Below, piece after piece: positions 1-7,604 of a stretch of 32,272 nt of DNA. Origin of the DNA: Chloroflexota bacterium (GTDB lineage Bacteria > Chloroflexota > Limnocylindria > Limnocylindrales > CSP1-4); the NCBI GenBank assembly GCA_003156975.1, contig PMIE01000055.1, positions 1,145 through 33,416 on the forward strand. The letters run 5' to 3'. Both the position numbers and the translations under genes were made by a program. The notes beneath the pieces were generated by a model. That model saw only the letters and a program-made list of their open reading frames with translations. It was not told where the DNA came from and did not search any database. Within the stretch, counting starts at the first letter, position 1. Each line of letters starts with the position of its first letter.

Positions 1-384
1 CTCGATGCCGGCGTAGAGGTCTTCCGTGTTTTCACGAACGATGACCAGGTCAACGTCGTCGTAGCGGGTCTTCAGCCCGGGGATCGAGCGTACCGGCCGC
101 AGGTTCGCGTATAGGCCGAGCGTCTGGCGCAGGGCCACGTTGACGGAGCGGAAACCCACTCCAACCGGTGTTGTGATGGGCCCCTTGATGGCGACCTTGT
201 TGCGGATGATCGAGTCCAGCACGGACTGCGGAAGGGGCGTTCCCTCCTTCGCCAGGACCGCTTCGCCGGCCTCGACGACCTCCCAGTCGAACTGGACACC
301 CGAAGCGTCCAGGACGCGCCGGGTCGCCTCGGCCAGTTCGGGGCCGATTCCGTCTCCGGGGATGAGGGTTACTGTAAGTGGCAT
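1..384 (-). CDS. icd: Isocitrate dehydrogenase, NAD-type (5' part; C-terminus lies outside the window)
   Basis: Only the N-terminal 128 residues are present; the frame is open to the window edge. The protein begins [17 protein letters not shown], the classic N-terminus of the isocitrate/isopropylmalate dehydrogenase family. It continues with a [15 protein letters not shown] substrate-loop segment (about residues 75-92) and [12 protein letters not shown] near the edge. The Ser in GFRS and the [10 protein letters not shown] segment favour isocitrate over isopropylmalate as substrate. By family knowledge it oxidatively decarboxylates isocitrate to 2-oxoglutarate in the cytoplasm. The chosen ATG (382-384) fits the family start; an in-frame ATG three codons upstream (391-393) is possible, and neither has a strong Shine-Dalgarno. 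It is transcribed divergently from sucCD, so two TCA-cycle units share a 0.2-kb promoter region. Homoisocitrate or tartrate dehydrogenase cannot be fully excluded from this fragment. Confidence 0.85.
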   Translation of the reverse strand, partial: MPLTVTLIPGDGIGPELAEATRRVLDASGVQFDWEVVEAGEAVLAKEGTPLPQSVLDSIIRNKVAIKGPITTPVGVGFRSVNVALRQTLGLYANLRPVRSIPGLKTRYDDVDLVIVRENTEDLYAGIE

Positions 385-608
385 GGACAGCATTCTAGCC
401 GCAAGGGCGGGCGCCCGAGCGACGGGCGCAGCGGTCCCTCGTGCTCCCGCCGTTGCGTGTGGCAGTAGCCCAGGCTCCACTGGCCAAGTAGTACCGCCGG
501 CGTAGAGGCACCCTGGCTCGCTCCTGCTAGGATCAGCCGAAACCTCGCCGAAGCGGCTGCGGACTCCGTCCTGCGCCATCGGCACCGCGAGAATCGGAGC
601 TGCAGGGC

Positions 609-1787
609 GTGAAGATTCAGGAAGCCGACGCGAAGTCACTCATGCTGGCCCAGGGATTGCCCGTGCCGCCATGGAGGGTGGCGCGGACTCCCGCCGAGGT
701 CGAGGCCGCGGCAAAGGCCTATTTCGATGCCGGAGCCGAGAAGGTCGTCATCAAGGCCCAGGTGCTTGTCGGCGGGCGCGGCAAGGCCGGTGGCGTGAAG
801 CTGGCCGGTTCCGCGGCAGAAGCAGCCGAAGTGGGTGCCAGGATCCTCGGCATGGACATCAAGGGCATCACCGTCCGGAAGGTTCTCGTTGGTGCTGCCG
901 CCGATATCGTCAAGGAGTACTACCTCGGCGCCATCATCGACCGAGCCAACCGCCGGATCACCCTCATGGCCTCGGCAGAGGGCGGGGTGGAAATCGAAGA
1001 AGTGGCACGTCAGAACCCGGACGCGATCCACCGAGTTTCGGCCGATCCCCTTCTCGGACTGCTGGCATTCCAGGCCCGGACACTCGGCCTGGCAATCGGT
1101 CTGCGCGACCCGCTGCTGAACCCGTTCGTTGTCATCGCTCAGGGTCTCTACGCCACGATGAAGGCCAACGACGCAGACCTCGTCGAGGTCAATCCCCTTG
1201 CGGTAGTCGCCGAGAAGGCGCCGGACGGGACCTCCGTCCAGCGCCTGGTGTGCCTCGACGCGAAGATCACGCTCGACGATTCGGGACTTTCGCGGCATCC
1301 CGGCCTGGAAGCTCTCCGCGATCTGGACGAAGAGGATCCAACCGATGCTCAGGCTCGAAGGCTGGGCATCAACTTCATCCACCTCGACGGCACGATCGGC
1401 TGCATGGTCAACGGCGCCGGGCTGGCGATGACGACCATGGACCTGGTGAAGCACTACGGCGGCGAGCCGGCCAACTTCCTGGATGTCGGTGGAGGGGCGC
1501 GCCACGAGACCGTCTGCGGGGCGATGGAACTCATCCTGGCCGACCCAAACGTCAACGCCATCCTGGTCAACATCTTCGGCGGGATCACACGGGGCGATGA
1601 AGTTGCCGCCGGCCTGATCGAGGCCCGAGCTGAGCAGACCCGTGAGGTGCCGATGGTCGTCAGGATCGTGGGCACCAACGCCGAGGAGGCTGCACGACTG
1701 CTGACGGAGGCGCGATTCGAGACGGCAACCTCGCTCGACGAGGCGGCCGAGAAGGCAGTTGCGTTGTCGAAGGGGGCCGCACGATGA
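609..1787 (+). CDS. sucC: Succinyl-CoA synthetase, ADP-forming, beta subunit
   Basis: The 392-residue protein matches SucC in length and layout. An N-terminal ATP-grasp domain begins [39 protein letters not shown] segment (about 46-64) covers the nucleotide-binding region, with EVNPLAVV near residue 200. The C-terminal CoA-ligase domain carries [19 protein letters not shown] and NIFGGITR. With SucD it makes the heterotetramer (or dimer) that interconverts succinyl-CoA and succinate with ADP or GDP phosphorylation in the TCA cycle. The start is a GTG, placed by homology with the family N-terminus; a weak GGAG lies upstream at about 596. Its stop overlaps the sucD start by four bases (ATGA), so the two are translationally coupled. 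Nothing looks broken. Confidence 0.96.
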   Translation: MKIQEADAKSLMLAQGLPVPPWRVARTPAEVEAAAKAYFDAGAEKVVIKAQVLVGGRGKAGGVKLAGSAAEAAEVGARILGMDIKGITVRKVLVGAAADIVKEYYLGAIIDRANRRITLMASAEGGVEIEEVARQNPDAIHRVSADPLLGLLAFQARTLGLAIGLRDPLLNPFVVIAQGLYATMKANDADLVEVNPLAVVAEKAPDGTSVQRLVCLDAKITLDDSGLSRHPGLEALRDLDEEDPTDAQARRLGINFIHLDGTIGCMVNGAGLAMTTMDLVKHYGGEPANFLDVGGGARHETVCGAMELILADPNVNAILVNIFGGITRGDEVAAGLIEARAEQTREVPMVVRIVGTNAEEAARLLTEARFETATSLDEAAEKAVALSKGAAR

Positions 1788-2668
1788 GCATCCTGGTGGG
1801 CGCCGACACACGCCTGGTCGTTCAGGGCATCACCGGTCGCGAGGGAGAATTCCACACTCGAGCATCGATCGCCTACGGCACAAATGTCGTTGCCGGCACG
1901 CGACCGGGGAAGGGCGGTCAGACCGCCATCGACGGCACGGTCCCGATCTTCGACACAGTGGCCGAGGCCGTGAAGCAGGCCGGTGCGAACACGTCCGTCA
2001 TCTACATCCCCGCAAACGGCGCCCCGGACGCCATCTTCGAGGCCGTGGACGCCGGCATCGCGACGATCATCTGCATCACTGAGGGGATCCCCGCGCTGGA
2101 CATGATCCCGGCAGTCGAGGCAGTTCGCCGAGCGGGCGCCCGCCTGATCGGCCCTAACTGCCCTGGCGTGACCTCCCCCGGCCGGGCGAAGGTTGGGATC
2201 ATTCCCGCCTCGATCCATGCCCAGGGACGCGTCGGAGTCGTGTCGCGATCGGGCACGCTCACGTACGAAGCCGTGCAGGCGATGACGGACGCCGGCCTCG
2301 GTCAATCCAGCTGCGTCGGCATCGGCGGGGATCCCATCATCGGGACCACGTTCCTCGACGTGCTCAAGCTCTTCCGCGATGACCCGGAGACCGACGCGAT
2401 CGTGATGATCGGCGAGATCGGCGGGTCGGCCGAGGAGGAAGCGGCTGCCTTCGCGGCGGAGCATCTGAGGGGCGTCCCCATGGCGGCGTTCATCGCCGGT
2501 CGCACCGCGCCCCCCGGGCGCCGCATGGGTCATGCCGGAGCGATCATCTCCGGCGGCTCCGGGACTGCAGCAGAGAAGATCGCCGCGCTGGAGGCGGCCG
2601 GCGTTCGGGTTGCCGACTCGCCGACGCAGCTTCCGAAACTTCTGCTGGAGGCAGGCTACCGCCCGTAG
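1784..2668 (+). CDS. sucD: Succinyl-CoA synthetase, alpha subunit
   Basis: The 294-residue protein is close to the usual 289-300 for SucD. The N-terminal CoA-binding Rossmann domain is visible as [14 protein letters not shown] (12-25) and [14 protein letters not shown] (32-45). The catalytic phosphohistidine lies in the [11 protein letters not shown] motif at His250, equivalent to His246 of the E. coli enzyme. [11 protein letters not shown] (123-133) is also intact. It carries the phosphoryl group during conversion of succinyl-CoA to succinate. It overlaps sucC (ATGA), so both subunits should be made from one message. It ends 59 bp before the convergent epimerase gene. Succinyl-CoA is also the product of the mutase/epimerase pathway encoded next door, which gives the locus a coherent metabolic theme. 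Confidence 0.96.
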   Translation: MSILVGADTRLVVQGITGREGEFHTRASIAYGTNVVAGTRPGKGGQTAIDGTVPIFDTVAEAVKQAGANTSVIYIPANGAPDAIFEAVDAGIATIICITEGIPALDMIPAVEAVRRAGARLIGPNCPGVTSPGRAKVGIIPASIHAQGRVGVVSRSGTLTYEAVQAMTDAGLGQSSCVGIGGDPIIGTTFLDVLKLFRDDPETDAIVMIGEIGGSAEEEAAAFAAEHLRGVPMAAFIAGRTAPPGRRMGHAGAIISGGSGTAAEKIAALEAAGVRVADSPTQLPKLLLEAGYRP

Positions 2669-2727
2669 CCGCCATCGGACCCAGGCGCCCGATCGGTGGT
2701 CCCTTGCTATCGGTGCATTCGCGCGGT

Positions 2728-3192
2728 CTAGTAGCCGAGTTTGGCCCACGCGGGGCCACCGGGCGCTTCGATCAACTCGACCAGAACGCCGTGGCAGCTC
2801 TTGGGATGGACGAAGGCAACGGGCCCCTCTCCGCCCTTGCGAGGGGTGGTGTCGACCAGGGCCAGACCCATCGCGGCAAGGCTGTCCAGGGCGGCCTGGA
2901 TGTCCGGCACCTCGAAGCAGACGTGGTGGAAGCCCTCGCCCTTGGATTCGAGGAAGCGAGCCGAGCCCGTCGTTCCGTCGGTCGGCTGCACCAGCTCGAT
3001 CTTGGTTTCGCCCACGGGAAGGAAGCCGATCGTGACGTGGTCGTATTCCATGTTCATGACGGACTCGACGTCGAGGCCAAGCTTGTCGCGATACAGACCG
3101 AGTGATGCATCCAGATCGCGGACGATGACCGCGACGTGGTGGATCTTGCCAATACCGATGCCTTCGGGAAGGGCGGACTTGAGCTGATCCAT
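2728..3192 (-). CDS. mce: Methylmalonyl-CoA epimerase (VOC fold)
   Basis: The 154-residue protein has two VOC beta-alpha-beta-beta-beta modules. Probable metal ligands are visible: His in KIHHVAVIV (about 19-20), the acidic/Gln-equivalent position in TKIELVQP, His in GEGFHHVCFEVPD, and Glu in GVLVELIEAP near the C-terminus. It should interconvert the (2S) and (2R) epimers of methylmalonyl-CoA, feeding the mutase. The ATG at 3190-3192 has an AGGAGAG ribosome site seven bases upstream and replaces a longer frame reading out of the intergenic region. The gene lies on the same strand as the mutase, about 300 bp downstream of it, with a strong palindrome in between. Other VOC enzymes are possible in principle, but the GIGKIHHVAV start and the neighbourhood argue strongly for the epimerase. 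Confidence 0.93.
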   Translation of the reverse strand: MDQLKSALPEGIGIGKIHHVAVIVRDLDASLGLYRDKLGLDVESVMNMEYDHVTIGFLPVGETKIELVQPTDGTTGSARFLESKGEGFHHVCFEVPDIQAALDSLAAMGLALVDTTPRKGGEGPVAFVHPKSCHGVLVELIEAPGGPAWAKLGY

Positions 3193-3489
3193 GACTCTCC
3201 TGCGGCTAGCGATGCGAATGCGGGAACGGACAGGCGTTCGATGCGGCGCCGAGTATCTCGGACTCCGGCCGCCCGGGCAATGGTACGAAACGGGATGGTT
3301 TCCTCGTGGCGCGGCATCCTGCCGCGGCTGTGGGGGCACTGGGCGGCAGGTTGCTAGCAGCTGCTCGCAGCTGTCGTGGTTCGCGTGAAGGGCAGCGGGT
3401 CCTACCTGCGCTGAATCGATGGTGGCAGCTGCTAGCAGCTGCCACCGTTAGTGGCAGGATGCGTTCCGACCTTACCCGCCCTGAGTTCG
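3193..3489. other. Intergenic spacer between mutase and epimerase genes, with palindromes
   Basis: No convincing gene is seen in this 297-bp spacer; frames crossing it are shadows or extensions of neighbours. It contains a perfect 26-bp palindrome (3421-3446) and a second copy of its core, GCTAGCAGCTGC (3353-3364, again at 3431-3442). The mutase message must cross these hairpins if it is to read into the epimerase gene. Confidence 0.7.
3421..3446. repeat. Perfect 26-bp palindrome
   Basis: The sequence from 3421 to 3446 equals its own reverse complement; one half is GGTGGCAGCTGCT. As RNA it would fold into an uninterrupted 11-13-bp stem with a minimal loop. No T-tract follows on either strand, so a simple intrinsic terminator is not clear. 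It may be an operator for a dimeric regulator, an attenuator, or an RNA-processing or stability hairpin between the mutase and epimerase genes. Confidence 0.8.
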
Positions 3490-5193
3490 TCAAACGGTGA
3501 TCAACTCGCGATGCTCGCCCCAGACGGTGCGTAGGCGATCGCAGATCTCGCCGACAGTGGCATAGGCCTTCACGGCATCGATCATGGGCGGGAGCAGGTT
3601 CTCCTCGCCGCGGGCGCAAACCTCGAGGCGGTCCATCGCAGCGGCCCAGGCGGCCGGATCGCGTTCGGCCCGAACCTTTTGGACGCTTTCGATTTGTCGG
3701 CGCTCCCCTTCCGGATCTAGCTTCTCGAGCGACGGGGTCGCGGTCTCCTCATCGCGGTACTTGTTGACGCCGACAACGACCTTGGTACCGTTCTCAACCG
3801 CTCGCTGGACCTGGTATGCAGCTTCCTGGATCTGGCGCTGCTGGTAGCCGGCTTCGATTGCCGCGAGAGTGCCGCCCAGGGCCTCGATTTCCTTCAGGTA
3901 GTCGTTTGCGGCCGCTTCGAGCTGATTGGTCAGGCTCTCGACGTAGTAGCTGCCGGCGAGCGGGTCCGGCGTTTCGGTCACGCCCGACTCGTAGGCGAGT
4001 ATCTGCTGCGTTCTGAGGGCGAGGCGCGCCGCCTCGGCGCTCGGCAGCGCCAGAGCCTCGTCCCGGGAGTTGGTATGCAGGCTCTGTGCCCCGCCGAGCA
4101 CAGCCGCCAGGGCCTGGACCGTGGTCCGGACCACGTTGTTGTCGATTGACTGGGCGGTCAGCGACGAGCCGGCGGTCTGGACGTGGAATCGGCAGGCCAT
4201 CGACCGAGTGCTGGTCGCCTTGAAGCGCTCCTTGATGATGCGCGCCCACATCCGGCGCGCGGCTCGGAACTTGGCTACTTCCTCGAAGAGCTCGCTCCAC
4301 GATGCGAAGAAGAAGCTGAGCCTGTCGGCGAAGTCGTCGATGTCCAGGCCGCGGCTCAATGCCGCATCGACGTAAGCGATGCCGTCTGCCAGGGTGAAGG
4401 CAAGTTCCTGGGCCGCCGTGGCTCCAGCCTCGCGCATGTGGTAGCCGCTGATGCTGATGGTGTTCCAGCGCGGCAGTTCCTTCGAGCAGAACTCGAAGAT
4501 GTCGGTCACGAGGCGCATGGAGGGTCGCGGCGGGAAGATGTATGTCCCGCGAGCCACGTACTCCTTGAGGATGTCGTTCTGGGTGGTCCCGCTCACTTGG
4601 GCGCGGGCAACGCCCTGCTTCTCGGCCGCAGCCACGTACATGGCCAGCAAGACGGCCGCTGAGGCGTTGATGGTCATCGAGGTGCTGACGGTGCCCAGCG
4701 GCAGGCTGTCAAGCAAGACCTCCATGTCGGCCAGCGAACTGATCGGCACGCCGACCCGCCCGACCTCGCCCTCGGCCTGGGGCGCATCCGAGTCGTAGCC
4801 CATCTGGGTGGGGAGGTCGAAGGCGACCGAGAGGCCCGTCTGTCCCTGCTCCAGCAGGTAGCGGAAGCGGCGGTTGGTGTCTTCGGCAGTCGAGAAGCCC
4901 GCGTACTGGCGCATCGTCCACAGGCGACCGCGATACATGGTGGGCTGGACGCCCCGGGTGTACGGGTACTCGCCCGGACGACCCAGGTCCCGATCCTCGT
5001 CGAGGCCGGCGATATCGGCCGGCGTGTACAGGTCCTGGATCGTGGCACCGGAGGTCGTCAGGAAGCGGTCCTGGCGCTCGGGCGAGCGCGAGACGGCCTT
5101 TGAGCGGGTCGTGGCGCGCCAGCGATCTCTCCCCGGATCTTCCGGCGGCCCGCCGTTGGGTTTGCCCTGAGCTGCTCCTCGATCGTCCGCCAC
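3490..5193 (-). CDS. mutB: Methylmalonyl-CoA mutase, large (catalytic TIM-barrel) subunit without B12-binding domain
   Basis: The 567-residue protein covers the acyl-CoA mutase catalytic barrel only. It ends at [10 protein letters not shown] without the C-terminal DxHxxG cobalamin-binding domain, so a separate B12 subunit is expected elsewhere. The family blocks [44 protein letters not shown] and [10 protein letters not shown] are present. Two specificity positions can be read: Tyr97 (RQYAGF) and Arg215 (ten residues after the Q of TQND). They correspond to Tyr89/Arg207 of methylmalonyl-CoA mutase; isobutyryl-CoA mutases have Phe/Gln there. It should isomerise (R)-methylmalonyl-CoA to succinyl-CoA. 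I prefer the GTG at 5191-5193, which has GAGGAAG upstream, over an ATG 30 codons earlier. The epimerase is the next gene on the strand. Confidence 0.92.
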   Translation of the reverse strand: MADDRGAAQGKPNGGPPEDPGRDRWRATTRSKAVSRSPERQDRFLTTSGATIQDLYTPADIAGLDEDRDLGRPGEYPYTRGVQPTMYRGRLWTMRQYAGFSTAEDTNRRFRYLLEQGQTGLSVAFDLPTQMGYDSDAPQAEGEVGRVGVPISSLADMEVLLDSLPLGTVSTSMTINASAAVLLAMYVAAAEKQGVARAQVSGTTQNDILKEYVARGTYIFPPRPSMRLVTDIFEFCSKELPRWNTISISGYHMREAGATAAQELAFTLADGIAYVDAALSRGLDIDDFADRLSFFFASWSELFEEVAKFRAARRMWARIIKERFKATSTRSMACRFHVQTAGSSLTAQSIDNNVVRTTVQALAAVLGGAQSLHTNSRDEALALPSAEAARLALRTQQILAYESGVTETPDPLAGSYYVESLTNQLEAAANDYLKEIEALGGTLAAIEAGYQQRQIQEAAYQVQRAVENGTKVVVGVNKYRDEETATPSLEKLDPEGERRQIESVQKVRAERDPAAWAAAMDRLEVCARGEENLLPPMIDAVKAYATVGEICDRLRTVWGEHRELITV

Positions 5194-5372
5194 TTGGCTC
5201 TTCCTCTCGGTGTTGCCTGTCGCTGATTGCGCCAGCGTGCCACGGATGATGGCATGGACTCGCCCCGGCTGGCGAGTTGACACATTCGCCAGGCCGCAAC
5301 CGAGCCGCCTGCGATCCGAGATTGCAACTACGATCGGGGCCAGCCGCTAGGGGCCCTCCCCTACGGCGGGTC

Positions 5373-5388
5373 GTCTTTGCGCAAAGAC
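5373..5388. promoter_or_regulatory. 16-bp palindrome, candidate non-canonical parS (copy 1)
   Basis: GTCTTTGCGCAAAGAC is a perfect inverted repeat with a central CG, the same length and symmetry as canonical parS (TGTTTCACGTGAAACA) but a different sequence. It lies about 280 bp upstream of parA. The same 16-mer with one change recurs inside parB at 6998-7013. The parS role is inferred from symmetry, recurrence and location only. Confidence 0.45.
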
Positions 5389-5410
5389 AACGGGCACGTC
5401 AAGCGGTTGC

Positions 5411-5516
5411 ATTTCCACGTATCCACACGCCTGATGCGTCCGGCCCGTTCGAGTAATGGATTTCGCGGCCACGATATCCACAGAATCGGTGAACAACTTC
5501 GCAATTGTGTGGATAA
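5411..5516. promoter_or_regulatory. Cluster of DnaA-box-like 9-mers, candidate oriC or DnaA-controlled parAB promoter
   Basis: TGTGGATAA at 5508-5516 is a perfect minus-strand DnaA box (TTATCCACA). GTATCCACA (5419-5427) and ATATCCACA (5474-5482) each match 8 of 9 on the plus strand. A weaker ATTTCCACG sits at 5411-5419. Three good boxes in about 100 bp next to parAB, in locally A+T-richer sequence, is typical of origin regions. dnaA itself is not in the window. Confidence 0.5.
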
Positions 5517-5668
5517 GCCAAGCCTCTGACGATCTGTCGTGCGGTAGCATCAACGGGAAGCTGCAATGAACTCAGAACTGCGGGTACTCCTTCGACACCG
5601 TCGAGGGACAGCGCCGCACGAGTCGACCATCTACCAAGAACTCGCACTCTCAACGAGGTGATACCAGG

Positions 5669-6436
5669 GTGGCCATCGTCATCGCGATCGCAAACCAGAA
5701 GGGTGGCGTCGGCAAGACGACCACAGCCATCAATCTGGCCGGCGCCCTCGCGGAGCATGGCCTGAGGGTGTTGTGCGTCGACATGGACGCTCAGGCCAAC
5801 CTGACCGTGGGCCTGGGGATCAATCTGGCCAATGTCGAACGATCGATGGCCAACGTATTGGGTGAGCCGAGGGTGCGCCTGAGGGACATCGTCATTACGA
5901 CCGAGACTCCTGGCATCGACGTCGCCCCCGCGACCCTCGACCTGGCCTCGACGGAGGTTGACCTCCTCAGCGCAATCGGCCGTGAGTACGCGCTCGCCGA
6001 AGCCATGGACGAGTGGGCCAGAGGCCACTACGACTACATCCTGATCGACTGCCCCCCGACCCTCGGACTGCTTACCATCAACGGCCTGGTGGCCGCGAAC
6101 GGCGTCATCATCCCAGTCCAGACGCAGTACTACGCGCTCAAAGGCCTCGCCGCGCTGGTCAAGGTCATCACCACGATCCGCTCCAAGCTCAACCGCGATC
6201 TTCGAGTCCTCGGACTCTTGCCCACCTTCTACGACCCTCGCACCGTCTTGGGCCGTGAGATGCTCGACGAGATGCGCGAGAACGGCGAGAACCACGTCTT
6301 CGAGACGATCATCCGGAATGCTGTCAAGCTCGGAGAAGCCCCTCTGACCGGCCTGCCGATCACCGCGTACGCCTCTGCTTCCGAGGCCGCCAGCAACTAT
6401 CGCGATCTCGCCAAGGAGGTAATCGCGCTTGGCTAG
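5669..6436 (+). CDS. parA: Chromosome-partitioning ATPase ParA (Soj)
   Basis: The 255-residue protein has the size of chromosomal Soj/ParA, which lacks the N-terminal helix-turn-helix of plasmid ParA. The deviant Walker A motif KGGVGKTT occupies residues 11-18 (signature Lys11, Lys16). Switch I follows around MDAQANLT, and Walker B is YILIDCPPTLG. Family knowledge: the ATP-bound dimer binds DNA non-specifically and is driven off by ParB at parS, moving replicated origins apart. The GTG start has an excellent GAGGTGA ribosome site eight bases upstream. The gene overlaps parB by eight bases, forming the standard parAB operon. The DnaA-box cluster immediately upstream suggests origin proximity or replication-linked control. 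MinD is excluded by the length, the N-terminus and the parB partner. Confidence 0.95.
   Translation: MAIVIAIANQKGGVGKTTTAINLAGALAEHGLRVLCVDMDAQANLTVGLGINLANVERSMANVLGEPRVRLRDIVITTETPGIDVAPATLDLASTEVDLLSAIGREYALAEAMDEWARGHYDYILIDCPPTLGLLTINGLVAANGVIIPVQTQYYALKGLAALVKVITTIRSKLNRDLRVLGLLPTFYDPRTVLGREMLDEMRENGENHVFETIIRNAVKLGEAPLTGLPITAYASASEAASNYRDLAKEVIALG
6413..6420 (+). promoter_or_regulatory. Ribosome-binding site that decides the parB TTG start
   Basis: AAGGAGGT, a full Shine-Dalgarno match, lies inside the end of parA and eight bases before the TTG at 6429. It supports TTG rather than any later ATG or GTG as the parB start and implies coupled translation of the two genes. Confidence 0.75.
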
Positions 6437-7457
6437 GCCAGATTTCCGCGCCGCGGCCACCGCCCGACTCAACGAAGAGAGGACTCAGGGGCTCTCCCAG
6501 AACGTTCTGAGCCTGCTCAATGCTGACGAGACGACCGTCGTCAGGCCGGCTGCCGTTCGAAATGTCCCAGTCGACAAGGTGACCCCGAACCCGAACCAGC
6601 CCCGCCTGGCCATGGACAAGGCCGGCCTCGAAGACCTCACCAACTCCGTGCGCGAGCATGGTGTCCTCCAGCCGATCCTGGTACGTCCGCAGCCCAATGG
6701 GCACTACCAACTCATTGCCGGCGAGCGGCGCTGGAGAGCGGCCCAGGGCGCTGGACTCCAGTCCATCCCCGCCCTGATCGAGGAGATCGACGACGAGACC
6801 GCCCTCGAGATTGCGGTAATCGAGAACCTCCAGCGCGAGGACCTCTCGCCAATCGACGAGGCCATGATCTACGACAAGATGATTCGCGAGCATGGCTACA
6901 GCATTCGCAAACTTGCCCAGAAACTCGGCAAGGACAAGGGCTACCTCGAGAACCGTCTCCGTCTTGCCGACGCACCGCCCGAGATTCGCGAGTTGGTGTC
7001 TCTGCGCAAAGACACCCTCTCCCATGCCTACGAACTGCTCAAGGTCGATGATCCCAAGAAGCGCAAGCATCTTGCCGATATGGTCGCTCGCGGCGAGCTA
7101 TCGCTTATCAAGCTTCGCGAGAAGATCGACGGGTCTCCGAGAACCAAGCGCGCCTCGACGGGGTCAACGCCTGGTGGTTCGCCCTCCGGAACGCTCGAGG
7201 ACGCAATCGAGGCCGAGGCCGAGGCCGACGCCAACTGGTTGGCCACAGGCTCAAAGCGGCAACTGACCGATGACTCGCTGATCGCCGTCCGGGCGCGCCT
7301 GACGGAGGCTATGGCGGACTTGATCACGATTCTTCAATCGGACGTGATCAGGAACATCGACGAAACCGACCGCCAGAACCTGGCCAAGTACCTGATGATC
7401 GTCAAAGTCCGCGTCGAGAACGCAATCGGCCTGGTTCGGAGGGGCCCCGACAAGTAG
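6429..7457 (+). CDS. parB: Chromosome-partitioning protein ParB (Spo0J), divergent DNA-binding region
   Basis: The 342-residue protein has the ParB N-terminal CTPase fold from about residue 45. CTP-binding boxes GERRWRAA (98-105) and ENLQREDLSPIDEA (132-145) are intact. The helix-turn-helix follows at about 157-180. Its recognition segment reads GKDKGYLENRLRLADAP where typical chromosomal ParB has something like GKSRSYVANLLRLLKLP, so DNA specificity may differ from canonical parS. Next comes an unusual SLRKDTLSHAYELLKV segment, a Ser/Pro/Gly linker (about 235-260) and an alpha-helical C-terminal dimerisation region (about 275-335). ParB loads as a CTP clamp at parS and stimulates ParA. It starts at TTG with a strong ribosome site and overlaps parA. 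Confidence 0.93.
   Translation: MARPDFRAAATARLNEERTQGLSQNVLSLLNADETTVVRPAAVRNVPVDKVTPNPNQPRLAMDKAGLEDLTNSVREHGVLQPILVRPQPNGHYQLIAGERRWRAAQGAGLQSIPALIEEIDDETALEIAVIENLQREDLSPIDEAMIYDKMIREHGYSIRKLAQKLGKDKGYLENRLRLADAPPEIRELVSLRKDTLSHAYELLKVDDPKKRKHLADMVARGELSLIKLREKIDGSPRTKRASTGSTPGGSPSGTLEDAIEAEAEADANWLATGSKRQLTDDSLIAVRARLTEAMADLITILQSDVIRNIDETDRQNLAKYLMIVKVRVENAIGLVRRGPDK
6995..7016. promoter_or_regulatory. Near-perfect 22-bp palindrome inside parB, candidate non-canonical parS (copy 2)
   Basis: The inverted repeat runs over 11 base pairs each side with a single mismatched pair. Its inner 16 bases, GTCTCTGCGCAAAGAC (6998-7013), differ at one position from the palindrome upstream of parA. It is read as codons for the SLRKDT segment of ParB. 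parS sites within or near parAB are common in other bacteria, which supports but does not prove the idea. Confidence 0.45.
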
Positions 7458-7604
7458 CGGCTTGCCCGCAACTGGCTCGGTGGAGGCTGACGCACGCATT
7501 CCGAACGTTACGGCCCAGCTGGGGTGCCGGCGGGGAGTCGTATGCCAAGGCGCTGGTGGCGTTACGAGCCTTCCTGTGCGGTTTGATGCGGTCCGGTGCG
7601 TTGA

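Larger units (their letters stand above)
5194..5668. other. 475-bp divergent intergenic region upstream of parA: candidate origin or partition control region
   Basis: No protein gene or tRNA is evident. The region separates the minus-strand mutase gene from parA. It holds a 16-bp palindrome (5373-5388) and a cluster of DnaA-box-like 9-mers (5411-5516) in a stretch visibly richer in A+T than its surroundings. A good ribosome site, GAGGTGA (5655-5661), precedes the parA GTG. Confidence 0.6.

Noticed and set aside
636-1811. Long minus-strand open frame (391 codons) over sucC
   Set aside because: It is antisense to an unmistakable sucC and its translation has no family features; high GC content creates such mirror frames.
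2669-2727. Possible terminator hairpin between sucD and mce
   Set aside because: Only a five-base stem (ATCGG/CCGAT) can be formed and no T-tract follows.
5399-6472. Minus-strand open frame (357 codons) over parA and its upstream region
   Set aside because: It is a mirror of parA codons; the parA frame has all expected motifs, and the antisense product resembles nothing.
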